In this document: piece after piece, positions 9,250 to 17,655 of the stretch
How positions within the stretch are numbered: the first letter of the stretch is position 1
How the letters are laid out: every line of letters starts with the position of its first letter
From: JACKJK01 sp046159835
GTDB taxonomy: Bacteria; Pseudomonadota; Alphaproteobacteria; Rhizobiales; Tepidamorphaceae
DNA length: 64,000 nt
Assembly: GCF_046159835.1 (NCBI RefSeq)
Contig: NZ_JBJXCY010000001.1
Location: 1,116,001 to 1,180,000 of the forward strand
Direction of reading: 5' to 3'
Notes under the pieces: generated by a model
What the model was told of the DNA's origin: nothing
The model's database searches: none
Seen by the model: the letters and a program-made list of their open reading frames with translations, nothing else
Position numbers and translations under genes: made by a program

Positions 9250-11145
9250 TCAGGCGGATTCGGTTTGTTGGGCTTCTTCCAGCTCAGTTGAAAGCTCGAG
9301 CCATTCTTCCTCGGTCTTCACCAGGGAGCGTTCGGCCTCCGTGCGCAACTTGGCAAGTTCCGCCCCGCGCTTGGGGTTTCGCTCGAACAGGCCAGGTGAT
9401 GCCAATGCCTTGTCGAGCTTTTCGATTCCCGTGCGAAGCTGCGCCATGCGCGCATCCTTGGCCTTGAGGCGGTCGCGCAGCGGCTGCAGCGCCATGCGCC
9501 TGTCGGCGAGGTCGCGGCGCTTGTCGGCCTTCGGATCGTTGTCGTTCTTCGCCTGGCCCTTGCCGCCGCGCCGCGACATGCCAGCGCTTTCCAGCACCAG
9601 CTTGCGGTAGTCGTCCATGTCGCCGTCAAAGGCGGCAACCCCGCCATTGGCGACCAGCCAGAGCCGGTCGACGCAGGTTTCCAGCAGGTGCTTGTCGTGG
9701 CTGATGAGGATGACCGCGCCGGAATACTCGTTGACGGCGCGCACCAGCGCCTCGCGGGCATCCACGTCGAGGTGGTTGGTCGGCTCGTCGAGAATCAGCA
9801 GGTGCGGCTTGTCCTGCGTAACAAGGCCAAGCAGCAGGCGCGCCTTCTCGCCGCCGGAGAGGTCACGGGCCGGCGTCTCCGCCTTCTGCCCCGGAAAGCC
9901 AAGCGCACCGGCGCGGGCGCGCACCTTCGCTTCCGTCTGGCCCGGCATCCTGTCGCGCAGCAGCTGGTAGGCGTTCTTGGCTGGGTCGATCTCATCCAGC
10001 TGATGCTGGGCGAAATAGCCGAATGTCAGCTTGTCCGAGCGCTTCATGCGCCCGTCCATCACGTCGAGGCGGCCGGACACGAGTTTCGCCAGCGTGCTCT
10101 TGCCGTTGCCGTTGGAGCCGAGCAGCCCGATGCGGTCGTCCGGGTCGATCCGAAGGTCGAGCCCACGCAGAACCGGCTTCTCGTCATAGCCGACCGCAAC
10201 CTTTTCGAGTGCCACGATGGGCGCTGCGAGCGGTTTCTCCGGTCCCGTCAGCACGATGGGGCTGACGGCTTCATCCACGATGGCCGCGATGGGCTGGAGT
10301 TTCGACAATGCCTTGAGGCGGGACTGGGCCTGGCGCGCCTTGGTCGCCTTGGCGCGGAAGCGCTCCACGAAGGCTTCCATGTGGCGGCGTTGGTCGTCCT
10401 GCTTCTTTTTCAGCTTCATCTGCAAGGCCTGCGCCTCGGCGCGCTGGCGCTCGAACTGGTCGTAGCCGCCGCGATAGGCGGTCAGCTTGCCGCGTTCCAG
10501 ATGCACGATCGTGTCGACGGACGTGTTCAGCAGGTCGCGGTCATGGCTGACGATCAGGATCGTGTGCGGGTACTTCGCCAGATACGTCTGCAACCAGAGC
10601 GTCCCTTCCAGATCGAGATAGTTGGTTGGCTCGTCGAGCAGCAGCACGTCTGGCTCGGCAAACAGGATCGCGGCGAGCGCGACGCGCATCCGCCACCCGC
10701 CGGAAAACGACTCCAGGGGGCGTTGCTGGGCCGCTTCGTCGAACCCAAGGCCACTCAGGATGCGGGCAGCGCGTGCCGGGGCGGCGTGGGCATCGATGTC
10801 GGCAAGGCGCGTCTGCACCTCGGCGATGCGCATGGGATCGGTCGCCGTTTCGGCTTCTTCCATCAGGTCGCGGCGCTCGGTATCGGCGTCGAGCACGAAG
10901 TCGATCAGCGCCTGCGGGCCGTCGGGGGCTTCCTGCGCAACCGTGCCGATCCGCGCCCCGCGCGGCAGCATGACGCCACCCGATTCCGGGGGCAGGTGAC
11001 CAAGCAGGATCGCCAGCAATGTCGATTTGCCCGCACCGTTGCGCCCGACGAGGCCCGCGCGCGATCCATCCGGCAAGGCGATGGTCGCCTTGTCGAGCAG
11101 CACACGCGCGCCGATGCGATAGGTCAGGTCGTTGATGTGAAGCAT
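9250..11145 (-). CDS. ABC-F family ATPase (YheS/Uup-like)
   Basis: This is a duplicated ATP-binding cassette protein without membrane helices, so an ABC-F protein that would act on ribosomes rather than as a transporter. The first cassette has Walker A GRNGAGKS at residues 34-41 and signature FSGGW; the second has GSNGNGKST and LSGGEKARL. The two are joined by a charged linker rich in K, Q and R. A basic coiled-coil-like tail occupies about residues 525-625. At 631 residues it fits the YheS/Uup length. The precise subgroup is uncertain, since resistance-type and housekeeping ABC-F proteins look alike. The neighbourhood (holC, ndk) suggests a housekeeping form. Confidence 0.9.
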   Translation of the reverse strand: MLHINDLTYRIGARVLLDKATIALPDGSRAGLVGRNGAGKSTLLAILLGHLPPESGGVMLPRGARIGTVAQEAPDGPQALIDFVLDADTERRDLMEEAETATDPMRIAEVQTRLADIDAHAAPARAARILSGLGFDEAAQQRPLESFSGGWRMRVALAAILFAEPDVLLLDEPTNYLDLEGTLWLQTYLAKYPHTILIVSHDRDLLNTSVDTIVHLERGKLTAYRGGYDQFERQRAEAQALQMKLKKKQDDQRRHMEAFVERFRAKATKARQAQSRLKALSKLQPIAAIVDEAVSPIVLTGPEKPLAAPIVALEKVAVGYDEKPVLRGLDLRIDPDDRIGLLGSNGNGKSTLAKLVSGRLDVMDGRMKRSDKLTFGYFAQHQLDEIDPAKNAYQLLRDRMPGQTEAKVRARAGALGFPGQKAETPARDLSGGEKARLLLGLVTQDKPHLLILDEPTNHLDVDAREALVRAVNEYSGAVILISHDKHLLETCVDRLWLVANGGVAAFDGDMDDYRKLVLESAGMSRRGGKGQAKNDNDPKADKRRDLADRRMALQPLRDRLKAKDARMAQLRTGIEKLDKALASPGLFERNPKRGAELAKLRTEAERSLVKTEEEWLELSTELEEAQQTESA

Positions 11146-11223
11146 GAAGCCGCCAATGTCAGGATTAAGCGCGAGAACCTATGGCGTGCGGCGCGCGGCT
11201 TCAACACGCAATTGATGCATATC

Positions 11224-11252
11224 CTTGTCACCCGGCGCACCTGAACCGATAT
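11224..11252 (+). promoter_or_regulatory. Predicted housekeeping promoter of the small secreted protein gene
   Basis: CTTGTC (11224-11229), 17 bases, then CGATAT (11247-11252) is one mismatch per box from the alphaproteobacterial CTTGAC/CTATAT pattern. The ATG of the next gene is 42 bases further on. Confidence 0.5.
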
Positions 11253-11293
11253 CTGGGAGCAGGGCGGGGCAACTCTTGCCACGGAGAAGCACC

Positions 11294-11689
11294 ATGCGAA
11301 TGCAGAAATCATTGAAGTCGGCCTTTGGCGCGGCGGTTCTTGCCGCCGGGATGGCGGTGGTCGGCGCGCCGGCCCACGCGGAATTCGGGTCCGATGCCCG
11401 CCAGACGGCATTCGGCCCCTTCGTGCGCGTCAATGCCGGCATCGTCGCGCCCGCCAAGTGCGCGCGCATCACCGGCAAGCGCAATGGTGCGCCCGGCGGC
11501 GTCGCCGTCAGCCGCAATGCCAAGCCGGTCACCGTGATCGTGGCCATGGCCGGTGGTCGCTGCGGGAAGCGCAACCTGAACTACTCGTTCCAGACGACGC
11601 AGAACGGCAAGGATTTCATCCAGATCTTTTTCGTCTCCACCAGCGGCAAGTTGCTAAAGAAGGAAAAGGTGCCGGTCGAGTTTTATTGA
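11294..11689 (+). CDS. Small secreted protein of unknown function
   Basis: I do not recognise the family. The 131-residue product begins with a clear Sec signal peptide (basic start, hydrophobic alanine-rich core, AHA cleavage site near residue 29). The mature part is about 100 residues, basic, with two cysteines (in AKCARI and GRCGKR) that could form one periplasmic disulfide. It is predicted to be rich in beta strands (for example PVTVIVAMAGG and FIQIFFVS). ATG 11294 has GGAGAAG upstream and a good promoter 42 bases away. It is divergent from the ABC-F gene and probably monocistronic, with the GST gene 76 bases downstream. Confidence 0.75.
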   Translation: MRMQKSLKSAFGAAVLAAGMAVVGAPAHAEFGSDARQTAFGPFVRVNAGIVAPAKCARITGKRNGAPGGVAVSRNAKPVTVIVAMAGGRCGKRNLNYSFQTTQNGKDFIQIFFVSTSGKLLKKEKVPVEFY

Positions 11690-11765
11690 TCCCGCACATG
11701 CGTCCCATGCGTTGCCAACCCGAATGCGCGCGCGCACTATCCGCCGCAAAACCGGGAGGTAGAGA

Positions 11766-12458
11766 ATGGGAATTGTACTGCACGATCTGGCCGGCGACGG
11801 AGACCGCCGCTTTTCACCCTATTGCTGGCGCATCCGCATGGCGCTCGCCCATAAGGGACTGGACTACGACACCGCTCCGGTGACGTTTTCCGATATTCCC
11901 GGCATCGGCGGCGGCGACCACAAGACGGTGCCGGTGCTGGAAGACGACGGCACCTTCATCTCAGAGAGCTTCGACATCGCCTGCTACCTCGAGGAGCAGT
12001 ACGAAAGCCGCGGCACGCTGTTTGGCGGGGAGGGCGGCAAGGCAGCCTGCCGATTCATCGAATCCTGGGCCAATGCCACGCTGACGCCGATCATCGCGCG
12101 GGCCTGCGTGAAGGACATCCACGATCTCATCGAGGAAAAGGACAAGCCCTATTTCCGCGAGACCCGCGAAAAGCGACTTGGCGGCGGTCTGGAGGATCTC
12201 CAGTCGCAGCGCGACGCCCATATCGAGAACCTGCACCAGGCGCTGATGCCGCTGCACGTCATGCTCGGCAAGCAGGACTGGATCGGCGGCATCCAGCCGC
12301 TCTACCACGACTACATCGTCTTCGGGACGCTGCAATGGCCGCGCGTCACCAGCAAGGTGCCGCTCCTGAAGGAAGACAGCCGCGTCGCCGAATGGTTCGA
12401 GCGGATGCTCAACCTCTACGACCGGCTTGGCGCGAAGATGCCCGCCCGCGCGGCCTGA
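11766..12458 (+). CDS. Glutathione S-transferase family protein, LigE-like
   Basis: The 230-residue protein has a thioredoxin-like N-terminal GST domain with FSPYCWRIRMALAHKGLDY near residues 16-34 and the glutathione-binding T-V-P-V-L turn at about residue 56, then E-S-F-D-I. A helical C-terminal domain follows. The S-P-Y-C-W-R pattern is closest to the beta-etherase (LigE-type) branch, known for cleaving aryl-ether bonds, but most members have no known substrate, so ether cleavage is only a possibility. The start has GGGAGG upstream. The gene ends in a strong terminator shared with katG. Confidence 0.85.
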   Translation: MGIVLHDLAGDGDRRFSPYCWRIRMALAHKGLDYDTAPVTFSDIPGIGGGDHKTVPVLEDDGTFISESFDIACYLEEQYESRGTLFGGEGGKAACRFIESWANATLTPIIARACVKDIHDLIEEKDKPYFRETREKRLGGGLEDLQSQRDAHIENLHQALMPLHVMLGKQDWIGGIQPLYHDYIVFGTLQWPRVTSKVPLLKEDSRVAEWFERMLNLYDRLGAKMPARAA

Positions 12459-12486
12459 TCTCGCATCGCCAGACGCCAGATACGCA

Positions 12487-12513
12487 AAGGGCGGCCCGCA
12501 GGCCGCCCTTTTT
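12487..12513. terminator. Hairpin terminator between the GST gene and katG
   Basis: There is a perfect 10-bp stem (AAGGGCGGCC / GGCCGCCCTT) with a CGCA loop and a T-run on the plus strand. The A residues at the left arm also give a T-run on the minus strand, so it can end both converging transcripts. Confidence 0.88.
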
Positions 12514-12535
12514 CGTTTCAGATTGTCGATCGCGT

Positions 12536-14749
12536 TCAGGCGAGGTCAAAGCGATCCGCTTCCATCACCTTGGTCCAGGCTGCGACGAAGTCCTTGACCA
12601 TCCGCTGGCCGGCATCGGCCTGGCCGTAGACCTCGGCCAGTGCGCGAAGCTGCGAGTTCGAGCCGAAGACCAGGTCGACGCGGGTGCCCGACCATTTCGT
12701 CTCGCCGCTCTTGCGGTCGCGGCCCTCGAAGACCTGCGCATCTTCAGTGGTCGGCTTCCACTCGGTGCCCATGTCCAGCAGGTTGACGAAGAAGTCGTTC
12801 GTCAGCGCGCCGGGGCGGTCGGTGAAGACGCCGAGGCTGGAGCCGTCATAATTGGCGCCCATGGCCCGCATGCCGCCGACCAGAACGGTCATTTCCGGCG
12901 CGGTCAGCGTCAGCAGTTGCGCCTTGTCGAGCAGGAGCTCTTCCGCCGAGATGGTGAACGTCGTGCGCTGGTAGTTGCGGAAGCCATCGGCCTCCGGCTC
13001 CATCACCTCGAAGCTCTCCACGTCGGTCTGTTCCTGGCTCGCGTCCATGCGGCCCGGCGTGAACGGCACCTCGACCGCGTGTCCGGCCTGCTTGGCTGCC
13101 ATCTCGACGCCGACATTGCCCGCCAGCACGATCAGGTCGGCGAGCGAGATTTTCTTGTTCCCGCTCTGCGCGCCGTTAAAGTCGCTCTGGATGCCTTCCA
13201 GCACACCCAGCACATGGGCGAGCTTCTCCGGCTTGTTGACGGCCCAGTTCTTCTGCGGCTCGAGGCGAACGCGCGCACCGTTGGCGCCGCCGCGCTTGTC
13301 CGACCCGCGGAAGGTCGAGGCCGACGCCCATGCGGTGAGAACGAGGTCGGCGACCGAAAGCCCGGACTGGGCGATCTTGCCCTTTAGGGACGCCACGTCG
13401 GAGGCATCGACCAGCTCGTGGTCGACCGCCGGGATCGGGTCCTGCCAGATCAGGTCTTCAGCCGGAACTTCCGGGCCGATGTAGCGGGACTTCGGACCCA
13501 TGTCGCGGTGGGTCAGCTTGAACCACGCACGGGCGAAGGCGTCGGCGAACTGCTCCGGGTTCTCGTGGAAGCGCCTGGAGATCGGCCCGTAGATGGGGTC
13601 GAGCTTCATGGCCATGTCCGCCGTCGACATCATGATCGGGACCTTCTTGCCCGAACCGTCGACTTCCGGTGCCATGTCCTGCTCTTCAAGGTTGATCGGA
13701 CGCCAGATCCATGCGCCTGCCGGGCTCTTGGTCTTCTCCCACTCGTATTTGAAGAGCACGTCGAAATAGCCCATGTCCCAGCGGATCGGGTTCGGGGTCC
13801 ACGCGCCTTCAAGGCCGGACGTGATGGTGTCGACGCCCTTGCCGCTCTTCCACTGCGACAGCCAGCCGAAGCCCTGGTCCTCGATAAGACCGGCTTCCGG
13901 CTCGACGCCGACCTGATCGACCGGGCCTGCGCCATGGGTCTTGCCGAAGGTGTGGCCGCCGGCCGTCAGGGCGACGGTTTCCTCGTCATCCATCGCCATG
14001 CGGGCGAAGGTCTCGCGGATGTCCTTGGCCGATTCCAGCGGGTCCGGGTTGCCGTCGGGGCCTTCCGGGTTGACGTAGATCAGCCCCATCTGCACGGCCG
14101 CCAGCGGGTTTTCCAGCTCGCGGTCGTTCTTGTAGCGGGCGAGTTCATGGTCGCTGGTGGCGAGCCATTCGTCTTCCGAACCCCAGTAGACGTCTTCTTC
14201 CGGCTCGTAGACGTCCGCGCGGCCACCCGCGAAGCCGAATGTCTTGAAGCCCATGGATTCCAGCGCGCAGTTGCCCGCAAGGATCATCAGGTCGGCCCAG
14301 GAAATCTGGTTTCCGTACTTCTGCTTGATCGGCCACAACAGGCGGCGAGCCTTGTCGAGGTTGCCGTTGTCGGGCCAGGAGTTCAGCGGGGCGAAGCGCT
14401 GCTGGCCGGTGCCGCCGCCGCCACGACCGTCCGCCGTGCGATAGGTGCCGGCGCTGTGCCAGGCCATGCGGATGAACAGGCCGCCGTAATGGCCGTAGTC
14501 CGCCGGCCACCACTCCTGCGAATCCGTCATCAGCGCGTAGAGGTCTTCCTTCAGCGCCTTGTAGTCGAGCTTCTTGAATTCCTCGGCATAGTCGAAGCTC
14601 TTGCCCAGCGGGTCCGTCAGTTCGGAATTCTGGTGCAGGATCTTGATATTGAGCTGGTTCGGCCACCAGTGCCGGTTCGAGCGCATGCTGACATTCGTCG
14701 CGCCATGCACGACGGGGCAGCCGCCCGCCTGTTCGACTTTCTTGTCCAT
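12536..14749 (-). CDS. katG: Bifunctional catalase-peroxidase
   Basis: KatG is a haem enzyme that destroys hydrogen peroxide by catalase and peroxidase reactions. The 737-residue length is typical. Distal haem residues R94, W97 and H98 are in IRMAWHSAGTYR. The proximal histidine is H266 in TAGGHTFGK. The covalent Met-Tyr-Trp adduct would be W97, Y225 and M251, with the same spacing as in the M. tuberculosis enzyme. ATG 14749 is preceded by AGGAGAGG, a strong ribosome-binding site, which decides the start over an upstream in-frame ATG. It is divergent from oxyR, and OxyR-type palindromes lie in the shared gap, so peroxide induction is expected. Confidence 0.97.
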   Translation of the reverse strand: MDKKVEQAGGCPVVHGATNVSMRSNRHWWPNQLNIKILHQNSELTDPLGKSFDYAEEFKKLDYKALKEDLYALMTDSQEWWPADYGHYGGLFIRMAWHSAGTYRTADGRGGGGTGQQRFAPLNSWPDNGNLDKARRLLWPIKQKYGNQISWADLMILAGNCALESMGFKTFGFAGGRADVYEPEEDVYWGSEDEWLATSDHELARYKNDRELENPLAAVQMGLIYVNPEGPDGNPDPLESAKDIRETFARMAMDDEETVALTAGGHTFGKTHGAGPVDQVGVEPEAGLIEDQGFGWLSQWKSGKGVDTITSGLEGAWTPNPIRWDMGYFDVLFKYEWEKTKSPAGAWIWRPINLEEQDMAPEVDGSGKKVPIMMSTADMAMKLDPIYGPISRRFHENPEQFADAFARAWFKLTHRDMGPKSRYIGPEVPAEDLIWQDPIPAVDHELVDASDVASLKGKIAQSGLSVADLVLTAWASASTFRGSDKRGGANGARVRLEPQKNWAVNKPEKLAHVLGVLEGIQSDFNGAQSGNKKISLADLIVLAGNVGVEMAAKQAGHAVEVPFTPGRMDASQEQTDVESFEVMEPEADGFRNYQRTTFTISAEELLLDKAQLLTLTAPEMTVLVGGMRAMGANYDGSSLGVFTDRPGALTNDFFVNLLDMGTEWKPTTEDAQVFEGRDRKSGETKWSGTRVDLVFGSNSQLRALAEVYGQADAGQRMVKDFVAAWTKVMEADRFDLA

Positions 14750-14904
14750 TTTCCTCTCCTGTCGGGTCTGGGTCGCATCTTGTTCCGGGAGGCTGCCTGC
14801 AAACGCGGCGCGTTCCCCCGTGCTTGTCGGCATCGTCTAACGGCCTCCCAAGAAGACGGCATGACGCCGGATCGGCGCAACGTGACGAAAGGGCGCAATA
14901 AAGT

Positions 14905-14944
14905 CCAATTGCAAAATTGGCTTGTCGTGATAGGAAAATCCTAT
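14905..14944. promoter_or_regulatory. Putative OxyR operator: two palindromes in the katG-oxyR gap
   Basis: Two inverted repeats lie side by side. CCAATT-GCAA-AATTGG is at 14905-14920. ATAGGA-AAA-TCCTAT is at 14930-14944 and contains ATAG-N7-CTAT, half of the classical OxyR recognition pattern. Their centres are about 24-25 bp apart, compatible with an OxyR tetramer. The second palindrome covers the ribosome-binding region and the first two bases of the oxyR start codon, so bound OxyR would also block its own gene. Confidence 0.6.
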
Positions 14945-15836
14945 GATGAGCCTGAAGCAGCTTCGCTATCTCGATGCCGTCGCCCACGAGGGCCATTTCG
15001 GCCGCGCTGCCGCGCGCGCCGGGGTGTCACAGCCCGCTCTGTCCGTGCAGATTCGCGAAATGGAAGCCCGCCTCGGCGTGCAATTGATCGAGCGCCATCC
15101 AGGCGGCGGGCGGCTGACGGACGCAGGCCGGGAGATTGCAGCCCGTGCCGCCCGCATCCTCACCGATATTCGCGAGATCGAGGATTTCGCCCGTTCACGC
15201 GGCGAGGGGTTCGCAGGACCCTTGCGGTTGGGGATCATTCCATCTGTCGCCCCGTTCCTGCTGCCGCGCCTTCTTCCGCGCATCACCATTGCCTTCCCGA
15301 AGCTGGAACTGGTGCTGCGCGAAACGATCACCGACAACCTGACGCGCGAACTGCTGGAAGGTGACCTCGACCTGATGATCGCGAGCCTGCCGCTCTCCCA
15401 TCCGCAGATCGAGCATCGCGTCGCCTACAACGAGGCGTTCCTGCTCGTCGCCGCTGGCGATGACACGCCACAGGACGCGCCACTGCCGCTCCACGCACTC
15501 ACCGGCGAACGCGTGCTGCTGCTGGAAGACGGGCACTGCTTGCGTGACCAGGTGCTGCAGGCCTGCGGCACATCACTTGAACCGGAACGGCGTGCCGGGG
15601 GCGGCGCGACGAGCCTCTCGACGCTGGTGGAGCTCGTCGCCAACGGGCAGGGGGTGACGCTGGTGCCGGAACTCTACGGGTCGAACGTCTGCGCCGGTGA
15701 AAGCCGCGTCCGCGTCACGCGCTTTGCCGATCCCCAACCTGAGCGGCGCGTTGCGCTCGCATGGCGGCGCACCCACCCGCTTGCCGCGCGCTTTGAGGAA
15801 ATGCGTGATCTCGTCAGTGCCTGCATCACCGATTGA
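14943..15836 (+). CDS. oxyR: Hydrogen-peroxide-sensing LysR-type regulator OxyR
   Basis: OxyR senses peroxide through a disulfide and activates defence genes. The 297-residue protein has an N-terminal winged helix-turn-helix (about residues 2-60) and a LysR substrate-binding domain. The decisive feature is LLEDGHCLRDQVLQAC, which places the redox cysteines at C199 and C208, the same positions as in E. coli OxyR. Two adjacent ATG codons (14943 and 14946) could start; numbering here uses the first. It is divergent from katG, its probable target, and a palindrome overlaps its own start, suggesting autorepression. Confidence 0.95.
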   Translation: MMSLKQLRYLDAVAHEGHFGRAAARAGVSQPALSVQIREMEARLGVQLIERHPGGGRLTDAGREIAARAARILTDIREIEDFARSRGEGFAGPLRLGIIPSVAPFLLPRLLPRITIAFPKLELVLRETITDNLTRELLEGDLDLMIASLPLSHPQIEHRVAYNEAFLLVAAGDDTPQDAPLPLHALTGERVLLLEDGHCLRDQVLQACGTSLEPERRAGGGATSLSTLVELVANGQGVTLVPELYGSNVCAGESRVRVTRFADPQPERRVALAWRRTHPLAARFEEMRDLVSACITD

Positions 15837-15848
15837 TTTGGGCTGTGC

Positions 15849-15877
15849 CTTGCAGCCGTCATGCGGCGCGCGTATAA
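15849..15877 (+). promoter_or_regulatory. Predicted promoter of ndk
   Basis: CTTGCA (15849-15854), 17 bases, then GTATAA (15872-15877), equivalent to TTGCAG/TATAAG in the E. coli register. It lies between the oxyR stop and the ndk start, giving a leader of about 40 bases. Confidence 0.5.
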
Positions 15878-15924
15878 GCCGCCGCAAATCCAGACAATCA
15901 ATTGAAACAAAGGACCACCCGACC

Positions 15925-16347
15925 ATGGCGCTGGAACGCACCTTTTCGATCATCAAACCCGACGCGACCAACCGCAACCTGACCGGTGCGATCAACAAGA
16001 TGATCGAGGACGCAGGCCTTCGCATCATCGCGCAGAAGCGCATCCAGATGACGCAGGCGCAGGCCGAGACCTTCTACGCCGTCCACTCCGAGCGCCCGTT
16101 CTTCGGCGAGCTCGTCGAGTTCATGACGTCCGCTCCGGTCGTCGTGCAGGTGCTGGAAGGCGAGGGCGCCATCGCCAAGTACCGTGAAGTCATGGGTGCG
16201 ACCAACCCGGAGAACGCCGACGCCGGCACCATCCGCAAGGAACACGCCCTGTCGGTCGGCGAGAACTCGGTCCACGGCTCCGATGCCGCCGAGACCGCCG
16301 CGCAGGAAATCGCGCAGTTCTTCGCTGGCAACGAGATCGTCGGCTAA
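15925..16347 (+). CDS. ndk: Nucleoside diphosphate kinase
   Basis: Ndk transfers the gamma phosphate of ATP to nucleoside diphosphates through a phosphohistidine. At 140 residues it has the standard length. The catalytic histidine is H117 in NSVHGSD, and the ATP-site residues K11, R87 and N114 are in place. ATG 15925 gives the family N-terminus ALERTFSIIKPDA; the frame is open upstream but that part overlaps the end of oxyR out of frame. A strong terminator follows. Confidence 0.98.
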   Translation: MALERTFSIIKPDATNRNLTGAINKMIEDAGLRIIAQKRIQMTQAQAETFYAVHSERPFFGELVEFMTSAPVVVQVLEGEGAIAKYREVMGATNPENADAGTIRKEHALSVGENSVHGSDAAETAAQEIAQFFAGNEIVG

Positions 16348-16370
16348 TATCCAAATCTCGATCAGACGTG

Positions 16371-16401
16371 AAAAAGCCGGCCCGTGAGGGCCGGCTTTTT
16401 T
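16371..16401. terminator. Strong bidirectional terminator after ndk
   Basis: A 13-bp perfect stem (AAAAAGCCGGCCC / GGGCCGGCTTTTT) with a GTGA loop and a six-T run on the plus strand; the five A residues at the left serve the minus strand. It separates ndk from the converging outer-membrane protein gene. Confidence 0.92.
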
Positions 16402-16440
16402 GTTTCTGCGGTGCGCGTCAGGCGACGCGCGGTATCAGGA

Positions 16441-17382
16441 TCAATCGACCGCGGTCGCACCCTGCGTGATCGCGCCGAAAGCCGGCGAGTCGAACGAGGT
16501 GCCGTTCGACAGTGCTTCCTGGAGCGTCGCACCACCGCTGCGGATGCGCAGGCCGACCATCACGGTGTGATCGTCGATCTTGTCGGAGCCGCCGCCGAAG
16601 TCTTCGTCGTAGATCATCGCGCGGTAGCCGACGAAGCCGGACATCAGGTTGCCGGATTCAAACGTCTTGAGCTGGTGCTCCAGCTCGGCGCCGAATGCGA
16701 CCACGTCCAGATCGTCGGGCGAAGCGCCATCGAAGTCCTGCTCACCCCACGCGCCAAGGATTTCACCCTGGAGCTTGGTGCGGCCGCCGTTGAAGAAGTG
16801 CGCGGCGGCTGCGCGGGCGAAGAAGGCATCGCCAAGAACCTCGTCACGCGTTTCGTCGAACACGTCGAGGTAACCGGCCTGGCCCGTCAGGATCCAGTTG
16901 CCCGTGCGGTATTGGATTTCGGGACCTGCGACCCAGTAGGTCGCGGAATCCGGCGACACGTCATTGTAGCCGCGTCCGATACCGCCGAAGACACCGGCGC
17001 GCGTCATACCGTTGAAGTCACGGCCAACGTGGGCAATGCCTTGGATCGAACCGGCATAGGTGTCGTCGCTTGCGTCAGCGAATGCACTTTCGGCGTCGAC
17101 GTCGAACTGGACGTAATAGTCGTTCGGCGCGAACCAGCCGACTTTGCCGCCGCCGCCGATGAGGCCGTACGAATCGTCTTCCGCAATGCCAAGCGCGTCG
17201 CCGCCGCGCCACGTCCAGCCGCCATAGACGTCAAGCTCGTAGAACATCTGCTTGCCGGGCACCGGCTCATAGACCACCGGCTGCGGCGGATCATACGGTC
17301 CCGGCATGTCGGCTGCGAAAGCAGAACCCGCAGTCAGCGCCGCGAAAGACGTGACGGCCAGGCGTTTGAGATTGCTGTTCAT
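16441..17382 (-). CDS. Outer-membrane beta-barrel protein of unknown function
   Basis: The 313-residue protein has a signal peptide ending near AFA-AD (residue 23), followed by a proline-rich linker and then alternating aromatic/Gly strands that look like an 8- to 12-strand barrel (for example QMFYELDVYGGWTWRGGD and WILTGQAGYLDVF). It is acidic overall. I do not recognise a specific porin family. ATG 17382 has AAGGGGG upstream. It is flanked by the ndk terminator and by a 273-base gap shared with the divergent molybdopterin oxidoreductase, so it is probably monocistronic. Confidence 0.72.
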   Translation of the reverse strand: MNSNLKRLAVTSFAALTAGSAFAADMPGPYDPPQPVVYEPVPGKQMFYELDVYGGWTWRGGDALGIAEDDSYGLIGGGGKVGWFAPNDYYVQFDVDAESAFADASDDTYAGSIQGIAHVGRDFNGMTRAGVFGGIGRGYNDVSPDSATYWVAGPEIQYRTGNWILTGQAGYLDVFDETRDEVLGDAFFARAAAAHFFNGGRTKLQGEILGAWGEQDFDGASPDDLDVVAFGAELEHQLKTFESGNLMSGFVGYRAMIYDEDFGGGSDKIDDHTVMVGLRIRSGGATLQEALSNGTSFDSPAFGAITQGATAVD

Positions 17383-17655
17383 GTATCGCCCCCTTATCCG
17401 GCACCGTCTGGACTGACTTGAAACGTGACGGTGCCCCCGGTTTCGGGTCTTCGGAACGTCAAAGCAGGGAAAGGGGATATGTTCCGGGCAGGGGTCGAGA
17501 TTGTGATCTTCGTGACAACTGCGCAACGTTGGTGACGTTCTGGAGCCCGACATCAGCGAAAAAGATGCGTTACCATCAGAACTTTGCATGTTGAGCGCAG
17601 TTTCCGTTGCGCAAGCGTGGTGGCGCTTGCCGGCGTTCGGGACTACTCTGCACCC

